Positions 46,209 through 58,760 of a DNA stretch of 64,000 nt are shown here, in pieces. This DNA is from Russula earlei (taxonomy: Eukaryota; Basidiomycota; Agaricomycetes; Russulales; Russulaceae). The notes below the pieces were generated by a model, which worked only from the letters and a program-made list of their open reading frames with translations, did not search any database and had not been told where the DNA came from. The first letter of the stretch is position 1, and the number at the start of each line of letters is the position of its first letter. The translations under genes and the position numbers were made by a program. The DNA lies in the NCBI GenBank assembly GCA_025769875.1, contig JAGFNK010000170.1, positions 36,082 to 100,081 of the forward strand. The letters run 5' to 3'.

Positions 46209-49200
46209 TCAGGGTGCTGCCCTACGTTGAGGAGAAGGCTGGGATGTCGCGCTCTGAGCATAGTAGGACACGCCACCGCCGCCCCCACCGACAGGAGCCA
46301 CGTAAGGGCTCCCTCGCCAGGGCTTCGACTGCAAGGTAGCAACGCCGGAAGGCGAAGCCGCAGCAACAGCAGTGGCGGCCCTATTCCCGTTCTGTGCCAC
46401 CCCACCGCCAGCCATCGCTCCAGTGGCCGTGGCCGCCGCGTTAGGATATGCGGCGGCGGCACCAGCGCCGGACGTCGATGGTGAAGGCGAGACGGTCGCA
46501 TAGTTGGCAGCCTGCGCAACATGCCCATGCAGGTGCGTTGACCAGCTCGCGCCTGAATGTGCGTGTGGAGGGGAGGAAGTGGTGGCGGTTGTGGAAGACG
46601 TCGGCGCGGGCCACGTCATGCCGTTCGGGTACAAACGGGGGTACTGTGGGGGGATGCATTCAAGGTTTCTTCGTTATATCTCCATTCCAGAATGAGATGA
46701 TATAAAAAGCTGCACTTGCCTGGGGAGTTGTCGCGTACTGCGCCAGCTTGGAAGACGAGCCGTGCGTGCCGTACTGCGATTGGGTGTATGTCGGTGCTTG
46801 AGACACCACGTGGGGTGGCGGTGGTGAATGGGTGTTCGTAAATCCACGTTGCTGAGGCTGGTAATGCGAGAACGTGATGGCGCTGTGTTGCGGATACGAC
46901 AGTCCGGTATGATGAGGATGTGTACGAGGATAGTTTTGGCCGTATGTGGATTGTCCGAGATAGCCAGATGTTGTGTGGTAGTAGGGACTCGGGGTTCGGC
47001 CAGTGTCGTAGGACGCGGACGACAACGAGCCGTTAGAGAACTGCATGCCATTCGAGACGTTTCGACTCTGGCAGGCGCGGCAGATAAACTCTTCCGCGTC
47101 CCAGTCGCGCTTTGGGCGGCCCGCGTTGCGATCCGCCAAGTCGTGGCAAGCGATGTGTTGCCACTTCAAGCACTTGCCACAGCATAACAAGGGAGAACCA
47201 TCGTCCTGATGTTTCCAAGTGTGAGCAAAATCATGACTTGGTGGCAATTCGACGCATCCATTGACCTTGTTGACACCAGACTGATGACAGATCTCGCAAT
47301 CCAACACCCAATCTTCACCGACTGGTGTCCGCGAACCACTTGCACTAGCTGAACTCGCCGCAGGAGCAGCAGCAGCCTTCGTCCTTGATCGTCCTGGCCT
47401 GGCTTTGGGGGCTTTAACGGGCGCCTTGCGTTGTGGTAGGTCATTTCCGGCTCTGTTGGTCGAGGAACTTGCATTCGTCCTGAGAGGGGTGAAATAAATC
47501 AGATAGTAAGCAAGGATGTGGGGTGTATCACCCACTCTTCTTCTTCGTCCACTGCCTGGGCCATTTTCTCGCGCTCCTCCCTATCAGCCCGGCGTTTCTC
47601 CCGAGCTACCTCCCTCTTCAGCCGCTCCTCTTCTTCCCTCTTTTGTCTCGCCTCTAGTCTCCGCACACGACTCAGTTTCTCTTCTTCCTCGGCTTTCCTG
47701 ACGGCGGCCAACCGCGCCTCTTCCTTTTCACTTTCCTTCATAGCGAGCCGCGAGGAACGTTTGCGTTGTGAGACAGCATCTTCCATCTGTCGTCTTCGCT
47801 GTATTTCCTGTGTTGTTCCGTTCATGAATAGTCCTTGGGAGATGTGCGACAAAGCGACTTACCTGGAGCTCGGCAGTGATCCCCGGCACTATATGCTGGG
47901 AAAGTAATTTGTGCAGAGCTTTCTCTGCGTAATGAGTAACACCCTCAAAGCGCTCACAGATGTGCTCCCAATCATACAAGGTAACACATATCTGTACACC
48001 CAGGTCGTCATCAAATCGGCCGGATTAATCAGCTGAAAAATGACGCACTGTTTCCCATTCGACAAAGTCGTCTGGCGGGCGCCACTCTGGCTCAATCTCT
48101 TCCCCAGACTCAGGTTCTTGCGCCATGAGCGGAGAGTCGTCGGCCACCAAAGTCCGACGCTTAGGTTGACTCGTCCTTCTGCGGCTACTACTGCTCTTCT
48201 TTGAAGCTTTCCTCTTCTTAAGAGGTACGAGGGCGGTCGCAGGTTGTGAGATTTCCGACAACTCCGTCAACTCGCTGACCGCATCGTCATCGCTCTCCAG
48301 GCCGGTCTTTGCTCTATGAGTACCCGCTTCAGGATCAGGTGTTGCCTCGGGTTCCGGCTCTGGCCTGGGGTCAGGATCACTACTGCGGCCCATGTCTGCC
48401 CCCCCACCCCGTCGCTCACTTCCAGAAGCACCACCGTCCTCATCCGCATCCGCTACGTCGGACTCTTTAAGCCACTCATGTGGGATTTCCTGCCACCCGT
48501 CATCATCTTGGACTACGCCCCACAGACGTGCGCTCACGCGCGTACCCAATGGGCGTCGCGGGCTGGCCCTCCTGGGAGGTGACGGTGATACGACGCGTTT
48601 GCCTGAGCGGCGATTTTCCAACGCCGCTTGCCGCTGCAATTCTGCAAGCTCTTTAGCCTGCGCGCTCAACTTTACGCTCGCCTGCATTTTGGCTGCTCGA
48701 GGACCTCGGCTAGTGATTGGGCCCAGAACTTCCGGTGAAGAGGGAGGACGGCGCGTGCGTGCAGAACGGGCCAGAGTCTTGGGGGTGGGAGCAGGGATCC
48801 TGATAGTGCTCGAACGCGCAGTTGTCGGGGCCTTGCGCTTCTTGGTGGCAGGTGGCGCATCCGATTCGTCATCGATGAGATCAAAGGAGGGCTTAAATTT
48901 GTTCTTTGTCGGTGCGCGCTTGCGCTTCGGTTTGAGTGGAGGTTTGGGGATGTCGCGCTGGATCCAGAGGCGGTCGGCTAGCAATGAAAGGATTAACGGG
49001 GCGTGAAGAGAACCACGCGCTATATGCCACGCACGCCCAATCAGCCAATACGCATTTGCCTTGGAATCGTAGCCGATGGGCTCGATTCGCTATTGCATGG
49101 AGTCGCATGAGCAAAGGAGAGAACGAAGGAGGACGCGTACGTGCCCATCGAGCTGTCTCATCGTCATCTTTCATGATTGTTCGGAGGCGATTGACGTTAT

Positions 49201-50044
49201 GGAACTGCCACTCTGTTAACAGATGTAACGAATCGAGTTTTGTGAGCATAGGGAGCATAAGCCAGTCTCTGCTCTCCTCCTCGTGCTCGAGGAGGTGTGC
49301 CTCGTCGACGCTCATTGACTCGGTTTTCATCTCGTCGAATTTCGATTCGACGGAAGATTGTCCCGAGTGACCGTGCTCAAATTCGTGGTCATCCGCCTCG
49401 GCGGTGTCAGCTTGACCGGCGTTCGCTAAGAGGGGGGTTGAAGAAGGACCTGGGGTAGACACGGACACGGACTCGGCCTTGGGTCCTTCATCTTCAGGGC
49501 CGGCGGGGGAGTCCGGTGCAGGGGTGGGGAGCTGGACGACAGGTTCTGCGCCGATCGGGTTGAGATCAGGATCGCGTTTCTTATACTGCTTTCGCAGGGC
49601 TGTTTGCCAGCTCTCCAGCCTGAGGGGCATGGCAAATCAGGGGGTTACGAGGACGGGCGAGGATGTACAGGACGCACGAGAGCTTTCGATCCTGGGTGGC
49701 GGTTACGAGCAAGCGATGGATTACTCGATGGATGACAATGGACGTAGACCGCGTTAAATCGTCCTCGATGTCCTATAGGAGAGTAAGCATGGGACGATGA
49801 CGCGGCGGGAGAGGACGCGATTTGGGGGAGAGGGACAAATGCGGCTCACGGTAAGGGAAACGTCGGGCAAGGCAAAGAGAGTTGCAAAGGTGTAGAAGAA
49901 CTGGCTGAAAGCAGCCCATTTCCACTGGCGTCTAAGGAGGGATAGCTCTGGGGCAAAGGGGTCATCTTGTTGGGGATGGTGGGTGCCGTCGGTGAGTGGA
50001 GTGGAAGCGGAGGGAGTGGCCAAGGCGGCAGCGCGACGAGGCAT
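46209..50044 (-). CDS. DDT-WHIM-PHD chromatin regulator
   Basis: Nine exons: 50044..49850, 49772..49678, 49619..49145, 49089..49035, 48977..48049, 47991..47863, 47807..47536, 47479..46720 and 46643..46209, 1114 aa. The N-terminal DDT-like domain includes LLRRQWKWAAFSQFFYTFAT and ends in exon 2. A WHIM-like region (LESWQTALRKQY, RIEPIGYDSKANAYWLIG, DRLWIQRD) follows, then a long basic and acidic linker. A charged coiled coil (EREKMAQ type, exon 7) precedes a PHD finger in exon 8: CEICHQSGVNKVNGC, LLCCGKCLKWQHIACH, FICRAC. The tail is rich in Ser, Tyr, His and Ala. This order resembles subunits of ISWI-type remodelling complexes, so nucleosome remodelling or histone-tail reading is inferred. 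Two introns have GC donors (49144 GCACGT; 46719 GCAAGT). Confidence 0.82.
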
Positions 50045-50282
50045 GAGAGGGGCTGAGTGTGACTGCTACTTTAGTGTCGATTTGACACGGATTCGGATAT
50101 ATGATATGAAAGGACTTTGAGCGCGTGTGTCCGCCAAGGAACCGGGCTTTTCTGAGACTCGGCGGTGAGAGGAGAGCACTCTATTTCGAAAGTAATACAG
50201 AGACAGGTCCGCGGAAGGATGGGGAGAGAGTACGAGTAGGACGTTGGACACAATGAGCAAAAGACTGCAAAGTCATCTCTCA

Positions 50283-51156
50283 CTACTCCCCCTTCACTCG
50301 GCTATTCCCGTTTTCCATTCTCCGACGCTCCTCCTCCTTCCTCAGCCTTTTCTTCAGTCGCCCTTTCGCAGATTTCGACATTTGTCTCTTCAACGGTGCC
50401 TGCGCCCTGTCTTCATGGTCACCCTTGCATTCCGCTTCGATCAAGCGTTGTCACTCACGTCGCCCCACGATCTTTCATCCCAACCAGTTCTTTCCGACAT
50501 AGGGTCACTTTCATGTAAGGCGTCCTTGTCGTCCTCACGCTATCAACCTTTCAGCAACGCGCGGAGATCGAGGACAAGACTCGCACTCACTTTTCAGTCC
50601 CGGCCAATGCCTCCATAATCATCGTTGTTCGATCTCCTCCCCTTTCTTCTGCATCCTCTTCCCTCTCGTTTTCGACCGCACCCTCCAGAGATCCCATCTC
50701 ATTATATTGATACAGGCCCACAAGGTCAGGCGTACGTTTGGCGTTCATTGCCGCCAAATACTCTCTCTTTATGATCTCCACAACGGAGATCAGACGCGGA
50801 ATGGTGATGGTAGACGCCGTCGAAATTCCTCCCTTGTCCTTATTTACTGCGTCGGTTCCTTGCCGCGGAGGTTCATCCTGAGCCTTGTTACCATCACCCG
50901 CAGTAACTTCTGTCCTCTCTATATCTCCAGACTTTCCCCTGGCAGCCGCGGGGAGTGTGTGTAATACCAACGCTTTCTCCTCGTTCTCCTGAGCGCCCGT
51001 ACATTTCTTAAACTATGAAATCTTGGAGCGACTGGGTTTACATACCTCGAAAAATTTGAGAGCGAATTCGACCCACGCGTGGATCTTGCCACTCTGCGTG
51101 ATACGCATCTCATGAGATGCAAATCCAAGGGGTGGCTCCACGCCCATTTCTGCCAT
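50283..51156 (-). CDS. Alba-like nucleic-acid-binding protein
   Basis: Four exons: 51156..51046, 50988..50591, 50539..50459 and 50406..50283, 237 aa. Exon 1 encodes MRITQSGKIHAWVEFALKFF and exon 2 ends its disordered insert with RLISVVEIIKREYLAAMN, followed by GLYQYNEMG; these match the Alba fold of RNase P/MRP subunits Rpp25/Pop6-like and related proteins. Exon 3 gives RTPYMKVTL. The C-terminus is very basic (KSAKGRLKKRLRKEEERRR), a likely RNA-binding or nuclear signal. The acceptor of exon 3 after TTGATAG was chosen because the earlier AAAG leads to a stop. Assignment to a specific complex is not possible from sequence alone. Confidence 0.78.
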
Positions 51157-51367
51157 AGTCGGCTGCTACGGGGAAGAGATTTAGGGAATGGGACGCCCAG
51201 CTGAGAGAGATGTTGCTGGGAAGACCACGACGTTGGTCCTCACGAGTCGGCTCACAAGGAAGATGCGACGCGACGACGGACACTTGTTGGGCGCTCACCG
51301 CGTGCACAAATCGAGATTCGTTCCCACGTCAATTTACTCAGTTCACCGTCCGTCCCGTCTTCTCCCC

Positions 51368-52640
51368 TCACAGCGCGCTGCGTTCTCGTTCTCGCACATT
51401 GGCTCCGCCGACGACGAGCGCCTCCTCCCAAAAGAACCGGAACATCCGCTCCCTCATCCCGCCCGTGATCTCGTGCCTCTCCCCGGGCTCGACCGCGACC
51501 TCCTTTCGGCCCCCGCGCCCGACGTCCAGCGCCTCCACGAACGCGCGCGACGCAGCCCACGGCACGAGCGGATCGTCCTCGATCGCCATCACGAGCACGC
51601 GCTTTCCCGCGAACACCGCGGCGGGAGGCTCGGAGGCCGCCTCGTGGGCGCGCACGAGCGCGCGCAGGGACGCGGGGATGCGCGGCGGCGTGAGCGAGAT
51701 GCCCCCGAGCCGCTTTGCGTGCTGCTCCATCAGCGCGAGGTACTCGGGGCAGCCGCAGATCGAAATGCCGATGCGGATCCTCGGTTCTTTTTTTCGTTTT
51801 TTTTGGGAGGGAGGCGAGAGCGGGAGTCGTCGTTAAACAAAGTCGCGTGAGGTGAGTTTTGCGCGCGTACCGTGTCGGAGTGCGAGCCATGTCGCGTGTC
51901 CGCCGAGGCTGAAGCCCGCCAAGACCCATTCGTCGATGGTGCGCTCGTCGTTCGGGAATAGGAACGTCGGGAGGACTTCGATGAGGAAGGAAACGTCTTT
52001 AACGGCGCCCACTGCGGGGGGAAGAAGAAAGAAAGAAAGAAAAGAACAAGCCGGTGTCAGCGCTCGTCCCATTGCAGATGGGCACGCTCACCGATCATGC
52101 CATACATATCGACGCTGTGCGGTGCCAACGCCACTCAGAAAACCGTGCGGGAAAACGGGGAGGGGGGAGGGGGTAGATCGGATGGCCCCGCTCCCAATTC
52201 GCAAGTACTCACGCGTAGCGTTCGTTGTGCCTCTCCGCCTTGAGGCTCCATCCCAGGTTCCCGCGTTCGTCCACCGTTCTCTCGCCGTGGTTCCGCTGAT
52301 CCTGCACGTAGCGTGGCCCACGTCGCCGTCGTCGACGGCGCGAGCGGTCATCTTGAACACGGATCGTCTCGGAGACGGACAGAAAGCCCCTCGGGCGCCA
52401 CGTACGAAGGACACCACTATGAATTCCCGGGGTTTCTGCTTCGAAGAGGCCTGCTTCTCGGCCGCCCAGGCGAACGCCGCGCGCGCAAGCGGGTCGACGA
52501 CATCGGCGGACTGTCCTTCTGCCATGAAGGAAGAACAGCGCTACGACGGGTCCCGAGGAGCGCTTCTCGCGCAGATCGGGTCGCGCGTACACGTTCGTGA
52601 GCAGGCCAGCAACGTTCAGCGATTCCTTGACCACGTCCAT
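51368..52640 (-). CDS. Alpha/beta hydrolase (esterase-like)
   Basis: Five exons: 52640..52406, 52301..52213, 52114..52092, 52011..51871 and 51786..51368, about 301 aa. The nucleophile elbow is GFSLGGH. An N-terminal LFFLHG marks the oxyanion-hole region; DQRNHGERTVDERGN, VDMYG, KDVSFLIEVLPTFLFP and ISICGCPEYLALM follow. The likely catalytic Asp is in IEDDPLVPW and the His in GERHEITGGM. Substrate unknown. Exon 3 is 23 nt long. Exon 1 is one base too long: the frame changes between LHGR and SADVVDPLARAAF near 52515, inside a conserved block. Confidence 0.82.
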
Positions 52641-53682
52641 GGCGGTAAGAAGGGAGGTATTTGTCAGCACCGGTCGGACCTCCTGTTCCTACAAATAAGC
52701 CCATCGTCTCGTGCCGTCGTGAAAACAGGCCGAGGGGGAGAGAGATATAGAATCTCGAATGTAGCTAAGTATTGCGTATGTAGATCATTGTGTGTGCCAC
52801 TACTGTACATGTGCAGAGAAGTCAATGATGCGCACCCAATGACTGTGATTATAATGATATCATCGTCCTCTGCACATGCGGAACATCAGTCCGTCTCACG
52901 GTTCGTTCATATCCTCCACAAATCGGACAGCCGTGTAAGCATTGACACCCTCGCATCCGAGTCTGAACTACAACGTGAACGGATGATGAACATAATCAAT
53001 AGTCTATGAGTTCAATTGCCGTACTTATGCGAAACTGTATACGGATATCGTCTGTCAAGACCCTGGTAATCTGAAGGTGCTTGGAGCCCCCCGGCGGCTC
53101 CGGATTGCGGCCCATTGAAGACTTTCTTCCAATCTCGAATTTATTTTACCATCAACATGTGGACTGTGCGCCAGTTTGTTCAACTTGGGTGGTCCGGAAT
53201 CGGTGGTTTTTGATGGGGTTACGTGGACTTGTTCTTTGTTTTTGACGTCCCTGGCACGGTAAGGACCACATCAGGGATGCAGCGGAACTCCAAGTATGAG
53301 GTTGGCGTACTGTTTGGTAATTATTGCGAGCGACGGAGCGACGCCAACGACAAGGTAGAAAATGTAAAACAAAGTAGAGGTGCGCATTGTTGGTGAGCGG
53401 GGAGTTGTGAGATTTGATATTAAAGGTCGTGCAAGTCGCAGAGGTATTGAAAAAAAAAAGAGGGCGGCGCAGTAGGAAGTTTAGAAAGGTTGTCGGTAAC
53501 CGGTACCTAACAATTTGAATGGGAGACCAAAGCCGGGGTCGGGGAGAATTGGTACTGCAAGCACTGGTCTGCCTTTAGCCTTTTTATCATACTCTTTGCA
53601 AAGTCCGCCATCCATGCATTGCCTTGAGCGACGAAATTCAACACCACTACTGTCAAGGCGATGCGGAATCATCAGCTAGATC

Positions 53683-53717
<35 letters not shown>

Positions 53718-54399
53718 ATATAATGATCGCGTTCACGTTGAATTTTGATCCCTTGGCGTTTTCCGGGTTGCGAGCTTGAAAGTCGCGAGCGCACGAAAAT
53801 CATCTCGTCGAGGAGTTCACATTGGCTGCTGATGAGAGGCAAAGCCGGGCCTCTTTGTCATCATGTAAAGCCGAACCCGTGTATGACGCTCGGATACGCG
53901 TCACAAGCCATCACGTATGGCGGATAAACTGAGGGCCGCTCTCATTATGATGCCAGTGAGCAGTCGGTGAGGCCTCAGGCTAACCGTGGCCGCACCGCCG
54001 AGTCATTTCATCAAGTGCTCGCATTTCGGAACTGCACAATGGAGGGTCCGAGTCCCTGTATGATTGCCCTTCTTCGCATGACATGAACCCCCCGATATCG
54101 CAGTCGCTGTCGTAATTGTGTCATATACCGCTAGAGCCCGCGGCAAGACGTGGTCTCAGCGTTACTTCACATCGAGCAAGTCGTAGCCTTACTAGGTGTT
54201 ATGTGGTGGTTATTGATATATGTGGCACGTGGCCGGGAGTTGTGTACTTTTAGCGGTGGTTAGATGATCAAAAATTACTATAAAAGGCAATTGGGTTGGC
54301 AAGATAATTGGGGCTTCAATCATGCATGTAAATGACACCAAAGTATTTTCTAAATCACTTATTTAATGACTTATTTATTATGTATCTTGAAAATAACAT
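52641..54399. other. Gene-poor region before the repeat block
   Basis: About 1.75 kb. A microsatellite sits at 53685-53718. A 63-codon minus-strand ORF at 53481-53672 has no motif. From about 54180 onward base composition becomes AT-rich, marking entry into transposon-derived DNA. Confidence 0.4.
53685..53718. repeat. ATCGTC hexanucleotide microsatellite
   Basis: A little over five uninterrupted copies of ATCGTC, then ATCATA. Confidence 0.9.
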
Positions 54400-56869
54400 T
54401 TAAGGATCAGCAGAAGATGAGGCTGCTAGAATAGGCAGTGGTGCGAGTCCGAAGGGACATGGTGCAAGGGAGGTGGTGGCATCTAAGGGAGGGGGGTTCT
54501 GAGGGGGGTTCCAAGGGAGGAGGGTTTGAGACGGCAGTTCCCCGAGGGCACACGTGCATGCATTTGTGGCAGCAGATGTTGCATCGGGCTTGGCACACTT
54601 GCCCAACCATTCGCCCCCGGTGTATGGATCATCGTGAACACAGCGGTGCTTTCCCTTAGCAACACCGATGCTTTGCGCTGTAAGTCCCTGCACGTCAGGG
54701 AGACTGGTCTGTTGTTTTGGGCCCCATTTGACACCCATACGCTCGGCTGTCTCTGTCCATGTATGCTGATTGGGCGCAATTACCTCCTTATCAGGTAAGA
54801 CCTTGAAACCTTGAATTATATTAATTGTGGCTGCCAAACTGTATTTGGTGGCCTGGGCAGCCTTGACAATCTCCGCTGATTGATTAGTATCCTCAAGCCT
54901 AGATGCGAGATCGTGTGATAACAATATGATCTCCTGTGAGAGAGATACTAGGCTCTCCCTTGGCCTGGTGGATGGGGATGGTGGGTCAGGGGATCTATTT
55001 GCATTCTCTGTGGGAGCTTTTTGGGTGCTCTCTTCAGGACAGAGGTGGGAAAAGTGGATGTAGATTGCTGCAATGTGTTTGCAGAATCTAATCTGTGGAT
55101 AATCTGTGCAATCACAAGTTGACTTCATCTGATCAATTGAGTAAAACTTGCTGGACTGGGATTGTGAAGTGACATGAAAGCAGATCTCATCAAATTGCAA
55201 GATCAAATCTTGTGATATGCTCTCAGCGCGGGCGAAAAGTTTCTGATGCCTGTCAGCTGCCAGGTCCTGACCATTGAGCCTGACTTTCTGATGTTCATGC
55301 CTGTTTTGGTAATATGCCACCATTTGATGCACTAGCACAAATAAGATTTGATTGATCCACCGATTGCACTTGCCATTGAGCCAGTGTGATTTGAGGATGT
55401 GATGATATCTAAAAAATGATTAAGGCATCTTATCTTTAGATCAGTTGGAACACATACGCTTCGATCAACATATTTGTGTCCCCTTCCTCAAAGATATGCC
55501 AATTTTTCCAGAAAACCATGGACCACATATGCACCACAGGCATCCATTCACACCCAAGGTAGTTCACAAAACTTTGTGGGACCTGAGGATCAGTGGAGAT
55601 CTCCTCCCAGATTTGCAGAAAGTTGGCCTGATCATCTGTATGTACTCATCTCTTGATCTTATCCCACAGATCAGGAAATTTGGTTGTATTGAAGTGTGAT
55701 CGCATCGTGCGCAACATGTGCCATTTGCAAAGCCATATCCGACTTCCTGGATAAGCAATCTTGAGGGCAGCAATCTGTGTGGCATCACAATCTGTCATAA
55801 TAATAGATGGCTGGATAGCCAGACTGGCATCCCTGACCCAACAGACAAAAAAGGAAATTGTGTCTGTTGTTCCATTGGATGCCAGCATCCAGGCAACAGG
55901 CACACCTATCCAGAAAAGGTAAGCGCACTAAATTGACATTTAGTAAATATTACGCACCATGTCCCCAGTGATCCCGCACGATCATGGTAAATAATAAAAA
56001 GTCCAGATATTGAGTAATATTATGAGTTGCGTCAATACCGATGAAGCCATTCCTGAGGCGGCAGAATGCCTCCATTTGGAAAGGGGTCTGGATGCATAAC
56101 ACATATGCATCCTCCTGCAGATTTGACTGAGATGGGGCACTGTGCAGCCTATCTTTGTAAAATACATTTGTATTTTCATCTCTCAATCTGTCAAAACAGA
56201 GCCTGGTGGAGATGGCATCCTCTGGATGCAGCCTGATATTGTTATCTTCAATTTCCCAAGCCATGCGGCTCACATCCCAAAGCAAGATGAATTGGTCTTG
56301 GCTGCCATCAGGCAACAAATCCTGAATATTGCGTACATTTCAATTCATTAGGTTAGCAATTAAAAATAAATTCAATGCACACTTACTATTTCCCATGGAT
56401 CAACCTTCCTTGACAACAAGGATCTAATTTTATCGTGCGCTATGTGTGACATTCATGTGTAAGCGAGATTAGCAATTCCAATTTCATGGTCATGCTTGCT
56501 TGCGTATTGTCCGAGAATGGTAGGTGCGTCCATGTATGATTTGATGACTATTCGGCAACGGCAACCTGTCTTCTTGATCTCAGATCTCCGTGTGCAATCG
56601 GGGTGCTTCTTTACATAATGCAAAGCTCCTCTGGATAGTTGGTGGGAACAGACAAAAACTTTTTTTGTCCATCCCTGCCCATGCTTGGTGCTGGATGTAA
56701 TCAATTCAATTGCATGAGCCAGTTCTTCTTGCTGGTGCCACACGTTGAAATTGGCGGCTGTCAGCCATTCCATGGGGTATCTGTCAAGACTCACTGTTGA
56801 ACTATCCAGTTCAAGAGCGAGGGATAAGCTCGAAGACGAGTCGATAGACGTCCAAGACCGTGTGGGCAA
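54400..56869 (-). mobile_element. Degenerate Mutator-like (MULE) transposase
   Basis: Read leftward, the N-terminal part (56869-56453) is a zinc-binding DNA-binding region with CSHQLSRGALHYVKKHPDC and KTGCRCRIVIKSYMDAP. An intron-like gap (GTAAGT to CAG, about 56385-56322) leads to DLLPDGSQDQFILLWDVSRM. The MULE catalytic core follows: GFIGIDATHNITQYLDFLLF, MIVRDHWGHG, VPVAWMLASN, SIIMTDCDATQ and RIWLCKWHMLR. A SWIM zinc finger lies near 55125-55050 (CDCTDYPQIRFCKHIAAI). Two in-frame TGA codons, near 56460 and 55645, stand where CGA (Arg) would fit, so the copy is probably inactive. Terminal repeats were not identified. Confidence 0.82.
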
Positions 56870-57280
56870 GGAGTAAAGTCCAGAGTAGTAACAAATACCA
56901 GAGAGGTACTGTTACTGTGAGAGTAGAGCAATCACGCAGGGAAGAGGCCAGGGTAGTCACAAGGGGATGGTCCTTAAAGGAGTATCCCAGGGATGGAGAG
57001 TGCCGTAAACAAATGGACAGTCTGAGGACTGTCCGCTACTTTATTGAGCGCTTATATACTACAAGAGAACTGCTAAATAGGGAACAAGTCATAACCTTGT
57101 TATCAAGCACAATAGAGTGATGAGTAAGAAGTCGGAGGACGCTTACTGAGCATGCTCAGTCATGCTCAGTAAGCTGCTGAGTAAGAAGGCTCCTCTTGAT
57201 GAGTAAGAGCTTCCCTTGTCCATGTGTTCACTGCTTTAGTGCATGTGCGAGCACCTGATTCATTTCCTGTTAGTTAGTTT
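56870..57280. repeat. Hairpin-rich repeat block
   Basis: Contains GGACAGTC-TGAG-GACTGTCC (perfect 8-bp stem) at about 57014-57033 and TACTGAGCATG / CATGCTCAGTA (11-bp stem, 6-nt loop) at 57144-57171. GAGTAAGA recurs at about 57122, 57179 and 57207. A TATATA motif lies near 57054. It could be a solo LTR or the end of the MULE; no coding content. Confidence 0.5.
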
Positions 57281-57284
57281 AGGG

Positions 57285-57745
57285 CCGGTCATTTGAGGAC
57301 TTGTAGTTTGGTTTAGGAGATAGTGTTATCTTATAAGGCCCTTATATAGTTCTATTAGGGTCCTTAGAGTCGACCCTAATACTTCTATTAAGGTCCTTAG
57401 TATTGCCTTATAGTCCGTTCTATAGTTATTAGAGTTGGTCTAATAACACGTTGTAGGGCCTTTGATACTAGGTTAGTGCCTATTGTAGAACTTCTAGGGT
57501 CATTCCAAAGGGTCTTTAGGAAGGCCCTAATACTGTCTTTTGTTGCTAAAAGGGTTGCCTTTAAGTGGGGCTTGCTGTATATCGATTGTGCCGAGAATCG
57601 CTCGTGCAACAATGCACGCGCGATATTGTGGACACCTCTACTCACCCCTTTTGCTCGTGTGAACAGGGTGACACCATGGAGGCTGGGTTTCCTCCTATAA
57701 GGAAGGGTCCTTCAAGGGCCCTCTCCGGAGAATGGTTCATGACAG
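57285..57745. repeat. Left terminal inverted repeat
   Basis: Matches 58761-59218 in inverted orientation with many substitutions. Rich in short AGGGTCCTTA-like motifs. Confidence 0.65.
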
Positions 57746-58760
57746 TATCCACTGTGCTCCCGGTCATAATTAAAATCTCCCCTCTTTCCAGAGTTGGCAA
57801 TGATCTTTGAAGGGGCATGCCTGAACTTTAAACATTGTGTCATGCAAGGGGCGCTCAGGCTGGAAGCAGTGGATGGAGCAGATGGGGTGGATGATGTGCC
57901 GGCCAATCGGAAACAGGATAACATTTGTTTTTGATTTGGTAGGGAAAAAGGTAAGTAGTTATGCTACTGTTAACTTGCTTATATGTGTAATTTAATGCAT
58001 GATTGAACCCCCGATTCTCTTGCCGACACAATCGCCTTTTATGGCAATTCTTGATCATCCAACCCACCACTAAAAGTCAAAAGCTGTGGCCAGGTAGATG
58101 ACAAGGATGGACGTACTTTAAGGACAGAATATACTTTGCGCTCTGCCCTCTTAACGAGCTGCCTCCTGAGTTCCTCACCAGTGAAGACCAGGGAGGAAGA
58201 GAGGAAGGGTGAGTGTCTGATGGCACATCATGGGTGGTCCACCTGCTGTATGGGTTGAGGGTATGGAGGGGGTTGAACCAGAGGGGTCAGTGGAGCAGCG
58301 GCTGTGCCCTTCCCCTTTGGATCTTGGACCTTCAGCTGTTTGGGAGAGGGCTTCATGTTCCAATGCTGCCAGGGAGCCAAGGCTATAAAGTACCTCACTG
58401 TGGATGTGTGAGCTGTCAGAGTCCTCAAAGGAGGATAAGATCTTGTTGTGCAGCATAGAGTGCAGCTAACAGGCTAAGCAACCCACCTAAGAGGTTGTGC
58501 TAATGCTCAAGTGATATTGGGGTGTAGAGTGATGTGTATACTTGTCTACAAGTAGGGTATTTATACACCTATGGTCCAGGGAAGTTCCTAAGACCATTAT
58601 GGGTGAGTACAGGTGTCCACTATATCATGCATCCAGTGTAGCATGATGTAGAAACATTCCAGATGCAGCATAAGTAGGCATGTGCACAAGTAACCTGTGG
58701 GCCAGCTATGTGTTACCCTGACCTGTACCTGTACCAACCCATACCTGTTGACCCATGGGT

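Noticed and set aside
53481..53672. 63-codon minus-strand ORF that could be a small secreted protein
   Set aside because: No signal peptide, no motif and no splice structure.
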